Source: CAVTOA01 sp963736285
Lineage (GTDB): Bacteria; Actinomycetota; Actinomycetes; Mycobacteriales; QHCE01
DNA length: 64,000 nucleotides
Assembly: GCA_963736285.1 (NCBI GenBank)
Contig: CAVTOA010000003.1
Span: forward strand, 1,426,001 to 1,490,000
Direction: 5' to 3'
Shown: piece by piece, positions 1-8,352 of the stretch
Numbering within the stretch: the stretch's first letter is position 1
Layout: each line of letters opens with the position of its first letter
Made by a program: the position numbers and the translations under genes
The notes under the pieces: generated by a model
Databases searched by the model: none
Seen by the model: only the letters and a program-made list of their open reading frames with translations
What the model was told of the DNA's origin: nothing

Positions 1-1
1 C

Positions 2-1318
2 ACCAGGCTTGACCCCGACCGTTTGACCACCATCGGTAAGCCATTGCAGCTGCCACCCAATATCAAGCCAGTCGGATTTGACCAAAAAGGTCTGTTGTGG
101 ATGGTCGCCGCCGACCAAGGCACTGCCATTGCTGTCACGCTCGGAGCAAGTTCAAAATCGGGACCGAAGAACGCCGGCACTATTCCGGTCGGCGGCCCTC
201 AGCACACATTGGACGCCACGGTTCTCGATCGCGGAATCGCGGTCGTCGATTACACCGTGAGCAGAATGACCACGGTCACCTCGGCAGACGATTTACATCC
301 GCGAAAGTTGGACCTGCCCGGCCTTTCAGACGGATCCATGCCAGGTAACTCCGGTGACGATCCCATCGTGGTCACCGAACCCGGCAGCAGGCGGTTAGTG
401 ATCGTCGACCATCAACATGTTTCTTCGATCACGGCACCCGGCGATGGTGGTTCACTCGAATCCGCGGTCAGCTTCCGCGGTCGTATTTATGCGGTCGACG
501 AGGGCGCGCATCAAGTGTTGGCGCTTAACGACTCCGGCGAAGTGCTGTCGCGGATTGATGTGGGCGAGTCAGCCGGCGCAGTGAACCTCACGGTGGAGCA
601 AGGCCACATGTTGATCGACGCGGCGCACTCCGCTGTGGTCAAGGTGGTGGATCCGCAGCATCGGGTCACCGATGTCGACCGTTTTCCGGTCGGCGTTCCC
701 GGTGGTGCGACCGATCCCACGCCGGAGCCGCCGGCAGATCCGACGCCTCAGGAACCACCTGCTCAGCAGCCGCCGGCCCGGGATCAGGGACAGCAGCACC
801 CGGGTGGTGAGCCGCCCGCTGGGCCAGGACCCGCTGGCCCGCCCTCGGGTCCAGCGGAGCCGCCAGCGTCACCGAATCCTCCGCCTCCCACCCAGGCGCC
901 GCCACCTACGCATGCGCCGCCACCGCCTACCCAAGGTCCGCCCCCCCCACCTCGGCGGCCGCCGTATCCCAAGGATTATTCGATCAATGTGTCGCTGTCC
1001 TCGGGTGGACAAAAGCTCGCCAGCTTTAGCGGCACCCTGAAATACAGTGGACCGAATACCTACGACGCCTATGTCTGTATCACAGATAACAATCAGGACA
1101 GTCGGGGTCCGTCGTTTGAGCTCGTCTACACGTATATGGACGGCAGCAGGCACACCACGCGTACGTGGGGTAATCCCAACGGATCAGGGACGCAGCTGTG
1201 TCATGAGTCTTGGGTCCATGCGTGGGGTCCCAACATCGACTCCATCCAAATGCACTATTGGGTGCAAAACGGACCGTCCAGTTACTCGCAGGCCTACCAC
1301 AATGGTGCGATCTCGTAA
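2..1318 (+). CDS. Surface-type protein, 3' portion: repeat-rich N-part, proline-rich linker, C-terminal beta domain
   Basis: The frame is open to the window edge, so the gene starts upstream; a TTG at 23 is the first start-like codon inside. The first ~220 residues read like beta-propeller or quinoprotein blades (recurring short strands such as VYAVDEGAHQVLALN-like segments). Roughly bases 705-970 encode a proline-rich spacer with APPPTHAPPPPTQ-type runs. The last ~115 residues form a Ser/Thr/Gly/Tyr-rich domain with two cysteines (in VCITD and QLCHE) that could form a disulfide, suggesting an extracellular location. I do not recognise the C-terminal family. A wall-spanning linker between an enzyme- or kinase-like N-part and an external sensor or binding domain is an inference; the missing 5' end would decide it. 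Confidence 0.7.
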   Translation, partial: TRLDPDRLTTIGKPLQLPPNIKPVGFDQKGLLWMVAADQGTAIAVTLGASSKSGPKNAGTIPVGGPQHTLDATVLDRGIAVVDYTVSRMTTVTSADDLHPRKLDLPGLSDGSMPGNSGDDPIVVTEPGSRRLVIVDHQHVSSITAPGDGGSLESAVSFRGRIYAVDEGAHQVLALNDSGEVLSRIDVGESAGAVNLTVEQGHMLIDAAHSAVVKVVDPQHRVTDVDRFPVGVPGGATDPTPEPPADPTPQEPPAQQPPARDQGQQHPGGEPPAGPGPAGPPSGPAEPPASPNPPPPTQAPPPTHAPPPPTQGPPPPPRRPPYPKDYSINVSLSSGGQKLASFSGTLKYSGPNTYDAYVCITDNNQDSRGPSFELVYTYMDGSRHTTRTWGNPNGSGTQLCHESWVHAWGPNIDSIQMHYWVQNGPSSYSQAYHNGAIS

Positions 1319-1407
1319 GAGGTGGCGGGCACGGTAGCGCATGTCGGTAAGTCCGATGTGTCGGCGGCCACTCCACCCGGAGCCAGCCATCGAAGTATTG
1401 TCGCGGG

Positions 1408-2292
1408 ATGATGCTGAGTTGGATTTTCCTCGCTGCCTCTGTGGTCGCATATGGGGTTGCCAACTTCTTGCAGGCGGTCGCGGCTACTCGACTGTCCGGA
1501 TCCCCAAGCCTTACACCACAGCTTTTCTTCCGGCTCGCCAACTATAAGAGCTATGTGGTGGGCCTGTTGTGCCAGCTCATCGCGGCGGTATTGGCCTTCT
1601 TTGCTCGCCGCGATCTCCCGCTCTTCTTAGTGCAGGCATCCGTGGCCGCTGGATTGGGTGTGACCGCGATCCTTGGGGTGGCGCTGCTCAAATGGCGTCT
1701 ACCCGGTACTGAGGTGGCGTTACTTCTTGCCTTAGCGGGTGGCTTGGCCGCCTTGATTGTGTCGGCGGAACGGAGTCATTCCAGAGAATTGGGACCCCTG
1801 TTCCTACTGGTTCTAGGCGGTCTCGTCGTCGCATTCGGGTTTGCCGGACATCTTGCCACCAGCATCTCCGGTCCACCGGGCTCCGTGCTGCTGGGATCAC
1901 TTGCCGGTGCCGCATTTGGCGCGGCCGCTATTGCTTCTCGACCGCTCGCGAGCGCGGATTCGTGGTCCGACTTTGCGACAAACCCGTTGTTGTATGTGAT
2001 GTTGGCGCACATGGCAATGGGGCAGTTGCTATTTGGACTGGCGCTGCAACGCGGCACCACGACCGCTGTGGTGGCGGCCATGGACGCGGCAACGGCGATC
2101 CCGGCGGCATTGGTGGGCCTGCTTTTGCTGGGTGATCAAATTAAGCCCGGGCTGGAATGGCTGGCGGTGCTGGGTTTCGTGGTCACTATCGGGGCGGTGG
2201 TAGGCCTGGCGCGTTACGCCAAGCCGCAACGGCACGACGTCGACGAAGGGCTAGAGCAACTAGGGCTGCGCAAAGTGGCTTCCTCTGCCTAG
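1408..2292 (+). CDS. EamA/DMT-like multi-span membrane permease
   Basis: The 294-residue product is almost wholly hydrophobic with about 8-10 predicted membrane spans, and has the loose two-half layout of drug/metabolite transporter (DMT) proteins. Key shared stretches are YGVANFLQA near the N-terminus, DLPLFLVQA around residue 70 and GLALQRGTTTA around 210. It ends in a short charged cytoplasmic tail. The start is a double ATG at 1408/1411 with no strong ribosome site. It is clearly paralogous to the convergent gene at 2350-3258. The substrate cannot be read from the sequence; members of this actinobacterial group are annotated only as DMT-like or hypothetical. Confidence 0.75.
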   Translation: MMLSWIFLAASVVAYGVANFLQAVAATRLSGSPSLTPQLFFRLANYKSYVVGLLCQLIAAVLAFFARRDLPLFLVQASVAAGLGVTAILGVALLKWRLPGTEVALLLALAGGLAALIVSAERSHSRELGPLFLLVLGGLVVAFGFAGHLATSISGPPGSVLLGSLAGAAFGAAAIASRPLASADSWSDFATNPLLYVMLAHMAMGQLLFGLALQRGTTTAVVAAMDAATAIPAALVGLLLLGDQIKPGLEWLAVLGFVVTIGAVVGLARYAKPQRHDVDEGLEQLGLRKVASSA

Positions 2293-2314
2293 AGCTTGTC
2301 TACACTTTGGTTTT

Positions 2315-2342
2315 TGCGGATACAGGGGGACGAGCTGTATCC
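2315..2342. terminator. Hairpin between two convergent permease genes
   Basis: GGATACAG (2318-2325) pairs with CTGTATCC (2335-2342) across a 9-base loop. A T-run at 2309-2315 lies on the side that would terminate the leftward transcript. It sits exactly between the two convergent genes, so it probably acts on both. Confidence 0.5.
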
Positions 2343-2349
2343 ACATGGC

Positions 2350-3258
2350 TTAAGCGTCTCCGACGCTTGCCAACTCGGCTGAAGTGGGTGAAGCGTCTTT
2401 ATCTTTGTCTCTGGTGTGACTCTGCGGCGACGCATAGAACGCCATGCCGACGGTTGCTCCGAGCGTCACCACGAAGCCCGCAGCTGCGAGCCAACCCCAC
2501 CCAGCGGCGATTTTGTCGCCCAACAGCACGATTCCCATGAGAGCGGCTGGTGCGGCCATAGCATTCATGGAAGCCGAGGCAGCTGTGGTGGCGCCGCGCT
2601 GCAACGCCAGACCAAAGATGAGCTGACCTGCCACGGTCTGTATCAGGAAGATGTAGAGCAACGGGTCGGTGAGAAATTCGCGGATCGAGTGCGCGTTGAC
2701 CAGCGGACGGGAAGCCAAGGCCGAGGTGTTGAAGGCGAGGCCGCCGAGCGCGCCCAGAACCACGGCACCCAACGCTCCCGTGAGTCGGGCGGCGAAGTGT
2801 GCTGCGGTCGCATACACCAGGACGGAAGCGCCGAGACAGATCACGACCACGGTGCTGGGCATTTTGGGCACGCTGGGTTCAGCCGCGAAGATCAAGCCTG
2901 TCAGGCCCAGGCCCATCGCGATCATGAGACCGACCTCCGCGCGTGGCAGCCGCCACCGCAAGATGAGCACCCCGAGTATGGCGGTGATGGCGAGCCCCGC
3001 GCCGATGGCTGCCTGCACCAAGAACAGCGGCAAGCTGCGGCGAGCAACGAACGCGGCAACGAGGCCTATGGCCTGCACACCCACGCCGGCCAAGTAGATC
3101 TTTTGCCGCGCCAGGCGCAACAGCAGGCTGGGGCTGAGTGTGTCGTCGGCTTTGTTTTTTGTGGCTGCTATACCTTGCAAAAAGTTAGCGGTGCCATATG
3201 CCAGCACCATTGCTAATAAGATCACCCAAGCGAAAATCACTTGGTGAGGATATTCCAC
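2350..3258 (-). CDS. EamA/DMT-like membrane permease, paralogue of 1408-2292
   Basis: The 302-residue hydrophobic protein has about ten membrane spans and matches its convergent neighbour along its length: YGTANFLQG against YGVANFLQA, SLPLFLVQA against DLPLFLVQA, ILRWRLPRAEV against LLKWRLPGTEV and GLALQRGATTA against GLALQRGTTTA. The start used is GTG at 3258; no convincing ribosome site precedes it, and GTG at 3240 is an alternative. The C-terminal ~30 residues are charged and probably cytoplasmic. Tail-to-tail paralogues imply either a duplication with inversion or two subunits of a heteromeric small-molecule transporter; the substrate is unknown. Confidence 0.75.
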   Translation of the reverse strand: MEYPHQVIFAWVILLAMVLAYGTANFLQGIAATKNKADDTLSPSLLLRLARQKIYLAGVGVQAIGLVAAFVARRSLPLFLVQAAIGAGLAITAILGVLILRWRLPRAEVGLMIAMGLGLTGLIFAAEPSVPKMPSTVVVICLGASVLVYATAAHFAARLTGALGAVVLGALGGLAFNTSALASRPLVNAHSIREFLTDPLLYIFLIQTVAGQLIFGLALQRGATTAASASMNAMAAPAALMGIVLLGDKIAAGWGWLAAAGFVVTLGATVGMAFYASPQSHTRDKDKDASPTSAELASVGDA

Positions 3259-3371
3259 GTGGTCAATGGACTGGCCGTGGGTGGAATGTTTTACCCAGAT
3301 AGCGGGGTGACATAGGTCGTTTGGTCAGGTCGCGCCGGTTTGAACCTCGCATGGCCCGTTTGGATTTCTGT

Positions 3372-4322
3372 TCACGGTTCTGGATTCCCGATGCGAGACT
3401 CCAACAGTGCGCGAAGCGAGGCGAGTCTGCCCGCATGCGCGAGACCTTTCTGGACCCAGCCGTCTAGTCCGCATTCCGGTTCGTTGCCTCGATGGGTACA
3501 GCCTGGATGGCACTGTGTCGAGGCTTCCACGAGGTCGGGGAACCCGTGCAGCAGGTCTTCTTCGTCTAAATGAGCCAATCCGAATGAGCGCACGCCAGGC
3601 GTGTCAATGACCCAGCCGCTGCTGTGTGGCAGCTTTAGCGCCACTGCCGACGTCGAGGTGTGACGACCCTTGCCGACCGCGCTGACGTCGGCGGTCAGCC
3701 GAGAAGCGCCTGGGATCAGTGCATTCACCAAAGTGGACTTTCCTACTCCAGAGTGTCCACATAAGACCGATACGAACGCGGCGAGTCGTTCGCACAAGTC
3801 GGTCGGCGGTTCATCTGCGCGACAGACCACATAGGAGAGTCGCCCAGTTGCCAGCAGGGCGCGGTAGTACTCCGTCACCTCCTCGACTACAGAGAGTGTG
3901 TCGGGAAGGTCTGCCTTGGTAAGGCACAGCAGGGGTGTTATCTCGGCTTCGTAGGCGGCTACTAAGCATCGGTCGATGAGCCCTAACCGTGGCGGCGGGT
4001 CGGTGAGCGAGGCCACGATGACCAACTGGTCGGCATTGGCGACGATGACCCGCTCCTCGCCGCTGTCGGCAAGTGGTGCGTCATCTGCGCTGCGGCGCAG
4101 CACCGAGCCGCGTTCTTCGATCCGGACGATCCGTGCCAATGTTCCGGGCAGCCCTGAGGTATCGCCCACGATCGCCACTCGGTCACCCACTACTGCACCT
4201 CGGCGGCCCAGCTCTCTGGCGCGCATCGCAGTGACCGAGCGTTCGGAGAGCTGACAGGTATAGCGGCCACGATCCACTGTGATCACCGTCGCCATCACGG
4301 CATCCTTATGTTGTGGTCGCAT
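3372..4322 (-). CDS. rsgA: Ribosome small-subunit-dependent GTPase RsgA
   Basis: This circularly permuted GTPase checks 30S subunit maturation. The motif order is diagnostic: an OB-fold N-part (ITVDRGRYTC), G4 CLTKADLP, then G1 GHSGVGKSTLVN, G3 IDTPGVRSFG, and a C-terminal zinc knuckle C-HPG-C-T-H-...-C. It lies 136 bases downstream of aroA on the same strand, a frequent actinobacterial order. The ATG at 4322 is the first conventional start, and an internal ATG at 4295 has a better AAGGA site. However, the in-frame codons upstream of 4322 encode DEDDVRSRPGRASRPRG, which matches the usual actinobacterial RsgA N-terminus, so the real protein may begin near 4400 at a CTG preceded by GGGAG. Confidence 0.93.
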   Translation of the reverse strand: MRPQHKDAVMATVITVDRGRYTCQLSERSVTAMRARELGRRGAVVGDRVAIVGDTSGLPGTLARIVRIEERGSVLRRSADDAPLADSGEERVIVANADQLVIVASLTDPPPRLGLIDRCLVAAYEAEITPLLCLTKADLPDTLSVVEEVTEYYRALLATGRLSYVVCRADEPPTDLCERLAAFVSVLCGHSGVGKSTLVNALIPGASRLTADVSAVGKGRHTSTSAVALKLPHSSGWVIDTPGVRSFGLAHLDEEDLLHGFPDLVEASTQCHPGCTHRGNEPECGLDGWVQKGLAHAGRLASLRALLESRIGNPEP

Positions 4323-4424
4323 CCGGCCGCGCGGACGGCTTGCGCGGCCAGGGCGGCTACGAACATCGTCCTCGTCCTGATCTCGCCGATGATGTCTCAG
4401 TGCCTTGCTCCCATTTCCTAGATT

Positions 4425-4467
4425 GACCGGTGAATTTCTCGGCGTTTTCCGCCGAGTTTCACCGGTC
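4425..4467. repeat. Palindrome of the GACCGGTGA family, overlapping the aroA stop
   Basis: GACCGGTGAATTTCTCGGCG on the left pairs imperfectly with CGCCGAGTTTCACCGGTC on the right around TTTTC. The right arm contains the last codons and stop of aroA. It can fold as a terminator for aroA, and its arms share GACCGGTGA with the larger palindromes at 31.9 and 61.1 kb. Confidence 0.6.
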
Positions 4468-5925
4468 AGACTTCTTTCCGGTGACCATGGCCCGCCACAT
4501 TCCCGGAAAGTCAGGCAAGGTCTTGCTGGTGGTGGCGATATCTTCGACCATCACGCCCGGCACCGCTAGGCCGAGCACAGCCCCGGCTTGCGCCATCCGA
4601 TGGTCGTGATATGTGCCGAAGACCCCCCCGTGCAGTGGCATCGGGTCGATGATGAGCCCATCGTCAGTCTCGGTGACGTGACCGCCCAGACCGTTGATTT
4701 CGTGGGCGAGAGCCGCGAGCCGGTTCGTCTCATGTCCGCGTAGGTGTGCGATGCCGCGTAGCCGACTGCGCCGGGTCGCCAGCGCACATAGCGAGGCGAT
4801 CACCGGAGTGAGTTCGCCGACGTCGTGCAGGTCCACATCGATGCCGTAAATGGTTCCACCTCCACTGACAGTGAGCCCTTGCTGTGAGAACCCAATGCGG
4901 GCCCCCAGCTCGGCGAGCAGTGCGCGTAGGGCGTCACCCGCTTGGGTAGTGCTCGCCGGCCAACCCGGAATTGTGACGGCGCCGTCGGTGATCAGTGCCG
5001 CGGCCAGAAAAGGTGCGGCGTTGGATAGATCGGGCTCAATCTGGTAATGGTGCCCGGGAATGCTGGCGGGGGCAATGCGCCAGCTGGTCGCTTCTCCTGC
5101 CGACGTGGAGTGTCTGGATGAGGCGGGGGAGTAAGCCGAGGTGGCCTCAACCTCTGCCCCAAGTTCGCGCAGCATTCCGACCGTCATAGCGATGTGTGGC
5201 GTGCTGGGGAGCGCCGCGCCGGTGTGACGTACCGTGACGCCGTTGGTGAATCGGGCACCGGCAAGGAGCAATGCCGAGACAAACTGCGACGAAGACGACG
5301 CGTCTATGGATACCTCGCCGCCACGTAGTGCCCCTTGGCCGTGCACCGTGAATGGCAGGGCACTGCGCCCCTCGTCGTCGATCTCCGCCCCGAGCTGTCG
5401 CAAGGCTGTCAACAGGGGGTCCATGGGGCGTCGCCCGGCAGACGGGTCGCCAATAAAGCGAGTGTCACCGTGCTGCAGTGTCGCCAGGGGGGGCACAAAC
5501 CGCATGACAGTGCCGGCGAGTCCACAGTCGACGGTCCGAGTGGATGCAGGCCTCTCCGCGTGGCCATGGAGGATCGCGCCGCCGGGGGAGATCTGCCAAG
5601 TATCGCTTTCGTCGCCTTCGTGTATATCTGCACCCAGTGCGCTGAGCGCTTCCACCATGAGCAATGTGTCCCGAGACCGTAGCGGACTACGCAGCGTCGA
5701 CGGCCCTTCGGCGAGGTATGCCAGCACCAACGCGCGATTGGTGGCTGATTTTGAACCCGGCATGTGCACGGTGGCCTTTATCGGGCTGCTGACGGTGGGT
5801 GCTTGCCAATCGTTGGACGATTGCGCTTCGTCGGCTGAGGCAGCTTTGTTCTCTGTACCGGTGTGATACGCGTCGGCCGGGCGCGGCTCCCGCGTGGGTT
5901 CGTGATGATGCATGGGAGACGACAT
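4459..5925 (-). CDS. aroA: 3-phosphoshikimate 1-carboxyvinyltransferase (EPSP synthase)
   Basis: The enzyme transfers enolpyruvyl from PEP to shikimate-3-phosphate, the sixth step of the shikimate pathway, in the cytoplasm. Signatures include PGSKSATNRAL near residue 57, DCGLAGTVMRF, DPSAGRRPMDPLL, the EPDLSNAAPF segment and the C-terminal DHRMAQAGAVLGLA. The 488-residue call carries about 40 residues before the usual APTVSSPIKATVHMPGS-type beginning, rich in H, E and S; translation may begin later, but no better ATG/GTG lies between. It is transcribed away from the SRAP gene and towards rsgA. The stop codon sits inside a palindrome (4425-4467). Confidence 0.95.
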   Translation of the reverse strand: MSSPMHHHEPTREPRPADAYHTGTENKAASADEAQSSNDWQAPTVSSPIKATVHMPGSKSATNRALVLAYLAEGPSTLRSPLRSRDTLLMVEALSALGADIHEGDESDTWQISPGGAILHGHAERPASTRTVDCGLAGTVMRFVPPLATLQHGDTRFIGDPSAGRRPMDPLLTALRQLGAEIDDEGRSALPFTVHGQGALRGGEVSIDASSSSQFVSALLLAGARFTNGVTVRHTGAALPSTPHIAMTVGMLRELGAEVEATSAYSPASSRHSTSAGEATSWRIAPASIPGHHYQIEPDLSNAAPFLAAALITDGAVTIPGWPASTTQAGDALRALLAELGARIGFSQQGLTVSGGGTIYGIDVDLHDVGELTPVIASLCALATRRSRLRGIAHLRGHETNRLAALAHEINGLGGHVTETDDGLIIDPMPLHGGVFGTYHDHRMAQAGAVLGLAVPGVMVEDIATTSKTLPDFPGMWRAMVTGKKSDR

Positions 5926-6080
5926 GGGGTTCAGTCTTTCAGCCGGATCGACATGTTCCTATACCGAGTCTCGCAGTTGTTTTTGCTCAAGTGCACGTGT
6001 GGTTCGGGCAATGGCGTGCGCTCCGCGCTCACGCTTGTGGCCGAAATAATCTGTCGCCCGTGTTGCGTACGCTCAAAAAT

Positions 6081-6833
6081 ATGTGTGGCAGGTATGTGTG
6101 CGGTGCCGATTCTCGGCAGCTTGCGCAGGAATTCGATGCCGAGGACGCAGTAGGTGCGGCCCAGTTAGGGCCCGACTATAACGTCGCGCCCACCAAGACC
6201 GTGCCGATCGTGCGCTATTCGAGGCGTGTTGACCCGGCGCGCCGGGTGGTGACGCCGGCCCGTTGGGGCTTGGTGCCACCGTGGTCCAAGGACCCAGCTC
6301 AGGGTTCCCGCATGTTCAATGCCCGTGCGGAGTCATTGACCGACAAAGCTGCCTATCGTGGCCCATTCCGTCGTCATCGGTGTTTGGTACCTGTGAATGG
6401 TTGGTACGAATGGTCACTTGCGGGTGGCAGGGCTACCCGAAGGCAGCCGTACTACGTGTCTCGACGCGACGGCGCTCTGATCGCATTCGCCGGGCTGTGG
6501 GAGGTGTGGGGTCGGGGAGACAACCGGCTCATCACGGTCACGATCGTGACCACTGCAGCGGTGGGCTCGCTTGCGGAAATCCATCTCCGGATGCCGCTAA
6601 TGCTTGCCCACGACGACTGGGCGAGTTGGCTTGGCGATCCCGTTTCGGCCGGGCAGGAGCCCACACCAGCACAACTCGCCGCGGCACATCATCTGCTAGA
6701 TGCGCCGAAGGACGCGTTGGTGACGGAATTGGAATTGCGTCCCGTCGGCCGTGCAGTAGGAAACGCGGATAACAACGGTGCTCAGCTCACAGAACGAGTA
6801 GAGCCCGAGGCCGAAACACTCACGCTTTGGTGA
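6081..6833 (+). CDS. SOS response-associated peptidase (SRAP, YedK/HMCES-like)
   Basis: SRAP proteins form a thiazolidine cross-link with abasic sites in single-stranded DNA through Cys2. The chosen ATG at 6081 gives MCGRYVCG, placing the catalytic Cys at position 2 as required; the reading frame is open further upstream but those starts would bury the cysteine. Other motifs are NVAPTKTVPIVR, RWGLVPPW, MFNARAESL with the active-site Asn, VNGWYEW with the Glu, and RMPLML. Length (250 aa) is typical. It is divergent from aroA and precedes whiB and sigR, as in the mycobacterial Rv3226c neighbourhood. Confidence 0.92.
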   Translation: MCGRYVCGADSRQLAQEFDAEDAVGAAQLGPDYNVAPTKTVPIVRYSRRVDPARRVVTPARWGLVPPWSKDPAQGSRMFNARAESLTDKAAYRGPFRRHRCLVPVNGWYEWSLAGGRATRRQPYYVSRRDGALIAFAGLWEVWGRGDNRLITVTIVTTAAVGSLAEIHLRMPLMLAHDDWASWLGDPVSAGQEPTPAQLAAAHHLLDAPKDALVTELELRPVGRAVGNADNNGAQLTERVEPEAETLTLW

Positions 6834-6981
6834 CCTTAGATAACGCTCTGTGCGTGGTGAGCGGTGCATAACAATTCGTAGCTTTCCCGGCCGTAACGCT
6901 CCTGTCGTCTGCTCGTTGCCCACACGGAAGAGCTAAACGTTTGCTGAGCCGCCCAGCATTGGGCCAACGAAAGGAGCACAC

Positions 6982-7488
6982 GTGACCCGCGCGAGGTTGC
7001 CCCGCCCACATGAGGTTCAAGCAGCCGCCGTCGATCCGCGGTTTCTTGAGGCGCAGATCGTAGAGGTGGACGCCGCTTGGCGCACCAAAGGGCGTTGCCG
7101 CACGGTAGACCCGGAGACGTTCTTTCCCCTTCCGACCGAGCCGGCCGACATGGCGTTGGCATTGTGCCGGTCTTGCCCCGTTCAGTCAGAGTGCTTGCGG
7201 GCCGCGCTAGACGCCGGGGATGCCGAGGGTGTGTGGGGAGCGACCACGCCGCGCGAGCGTCGGGCAATGCTTATGGCGTGGCGTAGTTGGAAATGCGACA
7301 CCGTGGAATCGAATCCCTTGTCCCCAAGCCCAAGCTTGGCTCCGGCGATCGCTGCTGGATTGCGGAGCTCTTCGCGCGGTTCGACACGTTCGCCCATTCA
7401 CGCCCCGCGTAACGGGTGGCTTCGGAGCGGGAGAAGCAAGAAGACGCGGCACCGGCATACTAAGTGGCGTCACATGACGTCACATTGA
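6982..7488 (+). CDS. WhiB-family iron-sulfur transcription factor
   Basis: WhiB proteins carry a 4Fe-4S cluster on four cysteines and act with the primary sigma factor. Here the ligands are C39, C62, C65 and C71 (CRSCPVQSEC), followed by the GVWGA turn at 83-87 and a basic helix (PRERR). The GTG start at 6982 follows AAGGAG. Synteny (near sigR, SRAP and aroA) suggests equivalence with mycobacterial WhiB1, but the product is 168 residues instead of ~85: there is a ~35-residue N-terminal extension and a ~65-residue Ser/Arg/His-rich tail without obvious fold. The turn is GVWGA rather than GVWGG. The tail may be real or may reflect a lost stop codon. Confidence 0.88.
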   Translation: MTRARLPRPHEVQAAAVDPRFLEAQIVEVDAAWRTKGRCRTVDPETFFPLPTEPADMALALCRSCPVQSECLRAALDAGDAEGVWGATTPRERRAMLMAWRSWKCDTVESNPLSPSPSLAPAIAAGLRSSSRGSTRSPIHAPRNGWLRSGRSKKTRHRHTKWRHMTSH

Positions 7489-7566
7489 CTAGCGGTAGCG
7501 GTGAGCTCGCCGGCATAGGGTGGGCTTCGGCGAGGCTCACCTGCTCGAAAATCTTCACGAGCAGTT

Positions 7567-7593
7567 GGAACAATTGGCTGTCTGTTTGCTGTT
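7567..7593 (+). promoter_or_regulatory. Candidate SigR/SigH-type promoter of sigR
   Basis: GGAACA (7567-7572) followed after 18 bases by GTT (7591-7593) fits the GGAA(T/C)-N18-GTT pattern of thiol-stress ECF sigma promoters. The expected transcript start falls within a few bases of the ATG at 7603, which has no ribosome site, so a leaderless, autoregulated sigR mRNA is plausible. This is inference from spacing. Confidence 0.45.
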
Positions 7594-7602
7594 ACTAGCA
7601 CC

Positions 7603-8352
7603 ATGGTCATGTTGCTGTCTCCACGTCGCGGGCTCGTCAATATTGACGATGACGTGTCGATTTCGTTCACCGGGGTATCCTCTGCGCACAGTGCAGATCT
7701 CGTTTCGGACGATCCGGGCGAGACGGCCACAAGTCGGACGGGGGAGCTCTTGGCATCGACCGAAACGCTTGAGCAGCGCAATGAGCGGTTTGAACATGAC
7801 GCGCTGGCGTTTGTCGACCAGCTTTATGCGGCTGCCCTGCGGCTCACGCGCAATCCGGCCGATGCGGAAGACCTGGTCCAAGAGACATACGTCAAGGCAT
7901 ATGCGGCTTTCCACCAGTTTTCAGAAGGCACCAACCTTAAGGCGTGGCTGTATCGCATTCTGACCAATGCGTTTATCAATAACTACCGCAAGAAGCAGCG
8001 GCAGCCGCAGCAAAGCCCCACTGAGCACATAGAAGACTGGCAGCTGGCTTCGGCCGAGTCCCACACCTCGGTGGGTCTGCGTTCGGCCGAGGCTGAAGCG
8101 CTTGACCGCTTGCCAGATGGCGACATCCGCCAGGCGCTGCAAGACCTGCCGGAGGACTTCCGACTAGCGGTTTACCTTGCCGACGTCGAAGGGTTTTCGT
8201 ATAAGGAGATCGCCGAAATCATGGGGACTCCTATTGGGACGGTGATGTCCCGACTTCATCGTGGGCGTCGGATCCTGCGTCACGTGCTAGAGGAATACGC
8301 GATCGAGCGTGGGTATATTCGCCCCGCGGCGTCGCGGGAGGTGACTCGGTGA
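7603..8352 (+). CDS. sigR: ECF RNA polymerase sigma factor, SigR/SigH family
   Basis: Group IV sigma factor controlling the thiol-oxidative stress regulon. Region 2 is seen as ALRLTRNPADAEDLVQETY, then GTNLKAWLYRILTNAFIN, and region 4 as YLADVEGFSYKEIAEIMG with GTVMSRLHRGRRILR. The body is very close to Streptomyces SigR. The ATG at 7603 adds ~33 residues before the usual SigR beginning (conserved part starts at RFEHDAL, residue 62), recalling the longer SigR' isoform of S. coelicolor. No ribosome site precedes 7603; GTG at 7654 is another possible start. Its stop overlaps the rsrA GTG by four bases, indicating translational coupling with its anti-sigma factor. Confidence 0.93.
   Translation: MVMLLSPRRGLVNIDDDVSISFTGVSSAHSADLVSDDPGETATSRTGELLASTETLEQRNERFEHDALAFVDQLYAAALRLTRNPADAEDLVQETYVKAYAAFHQFSEGTNLKAWLYRILTNAFINNYRKKQRQPQQSPTEHIEDWQLASAESHTSVGLRSAEAEALDRLPDGDIRQALQDLPEDFRLAVYLADVEGFSYKEIAEIMGTPIGTVMSRLHRGRRILRHVLEEYAIERGYIRPAASREVTR

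Noticed and set aside
2416..3216. 266-residue open frame on the plus strand
   Set aside because: Antisense to the second permease; no ribosome site, His/Gly/Gln-rich shadow composition.
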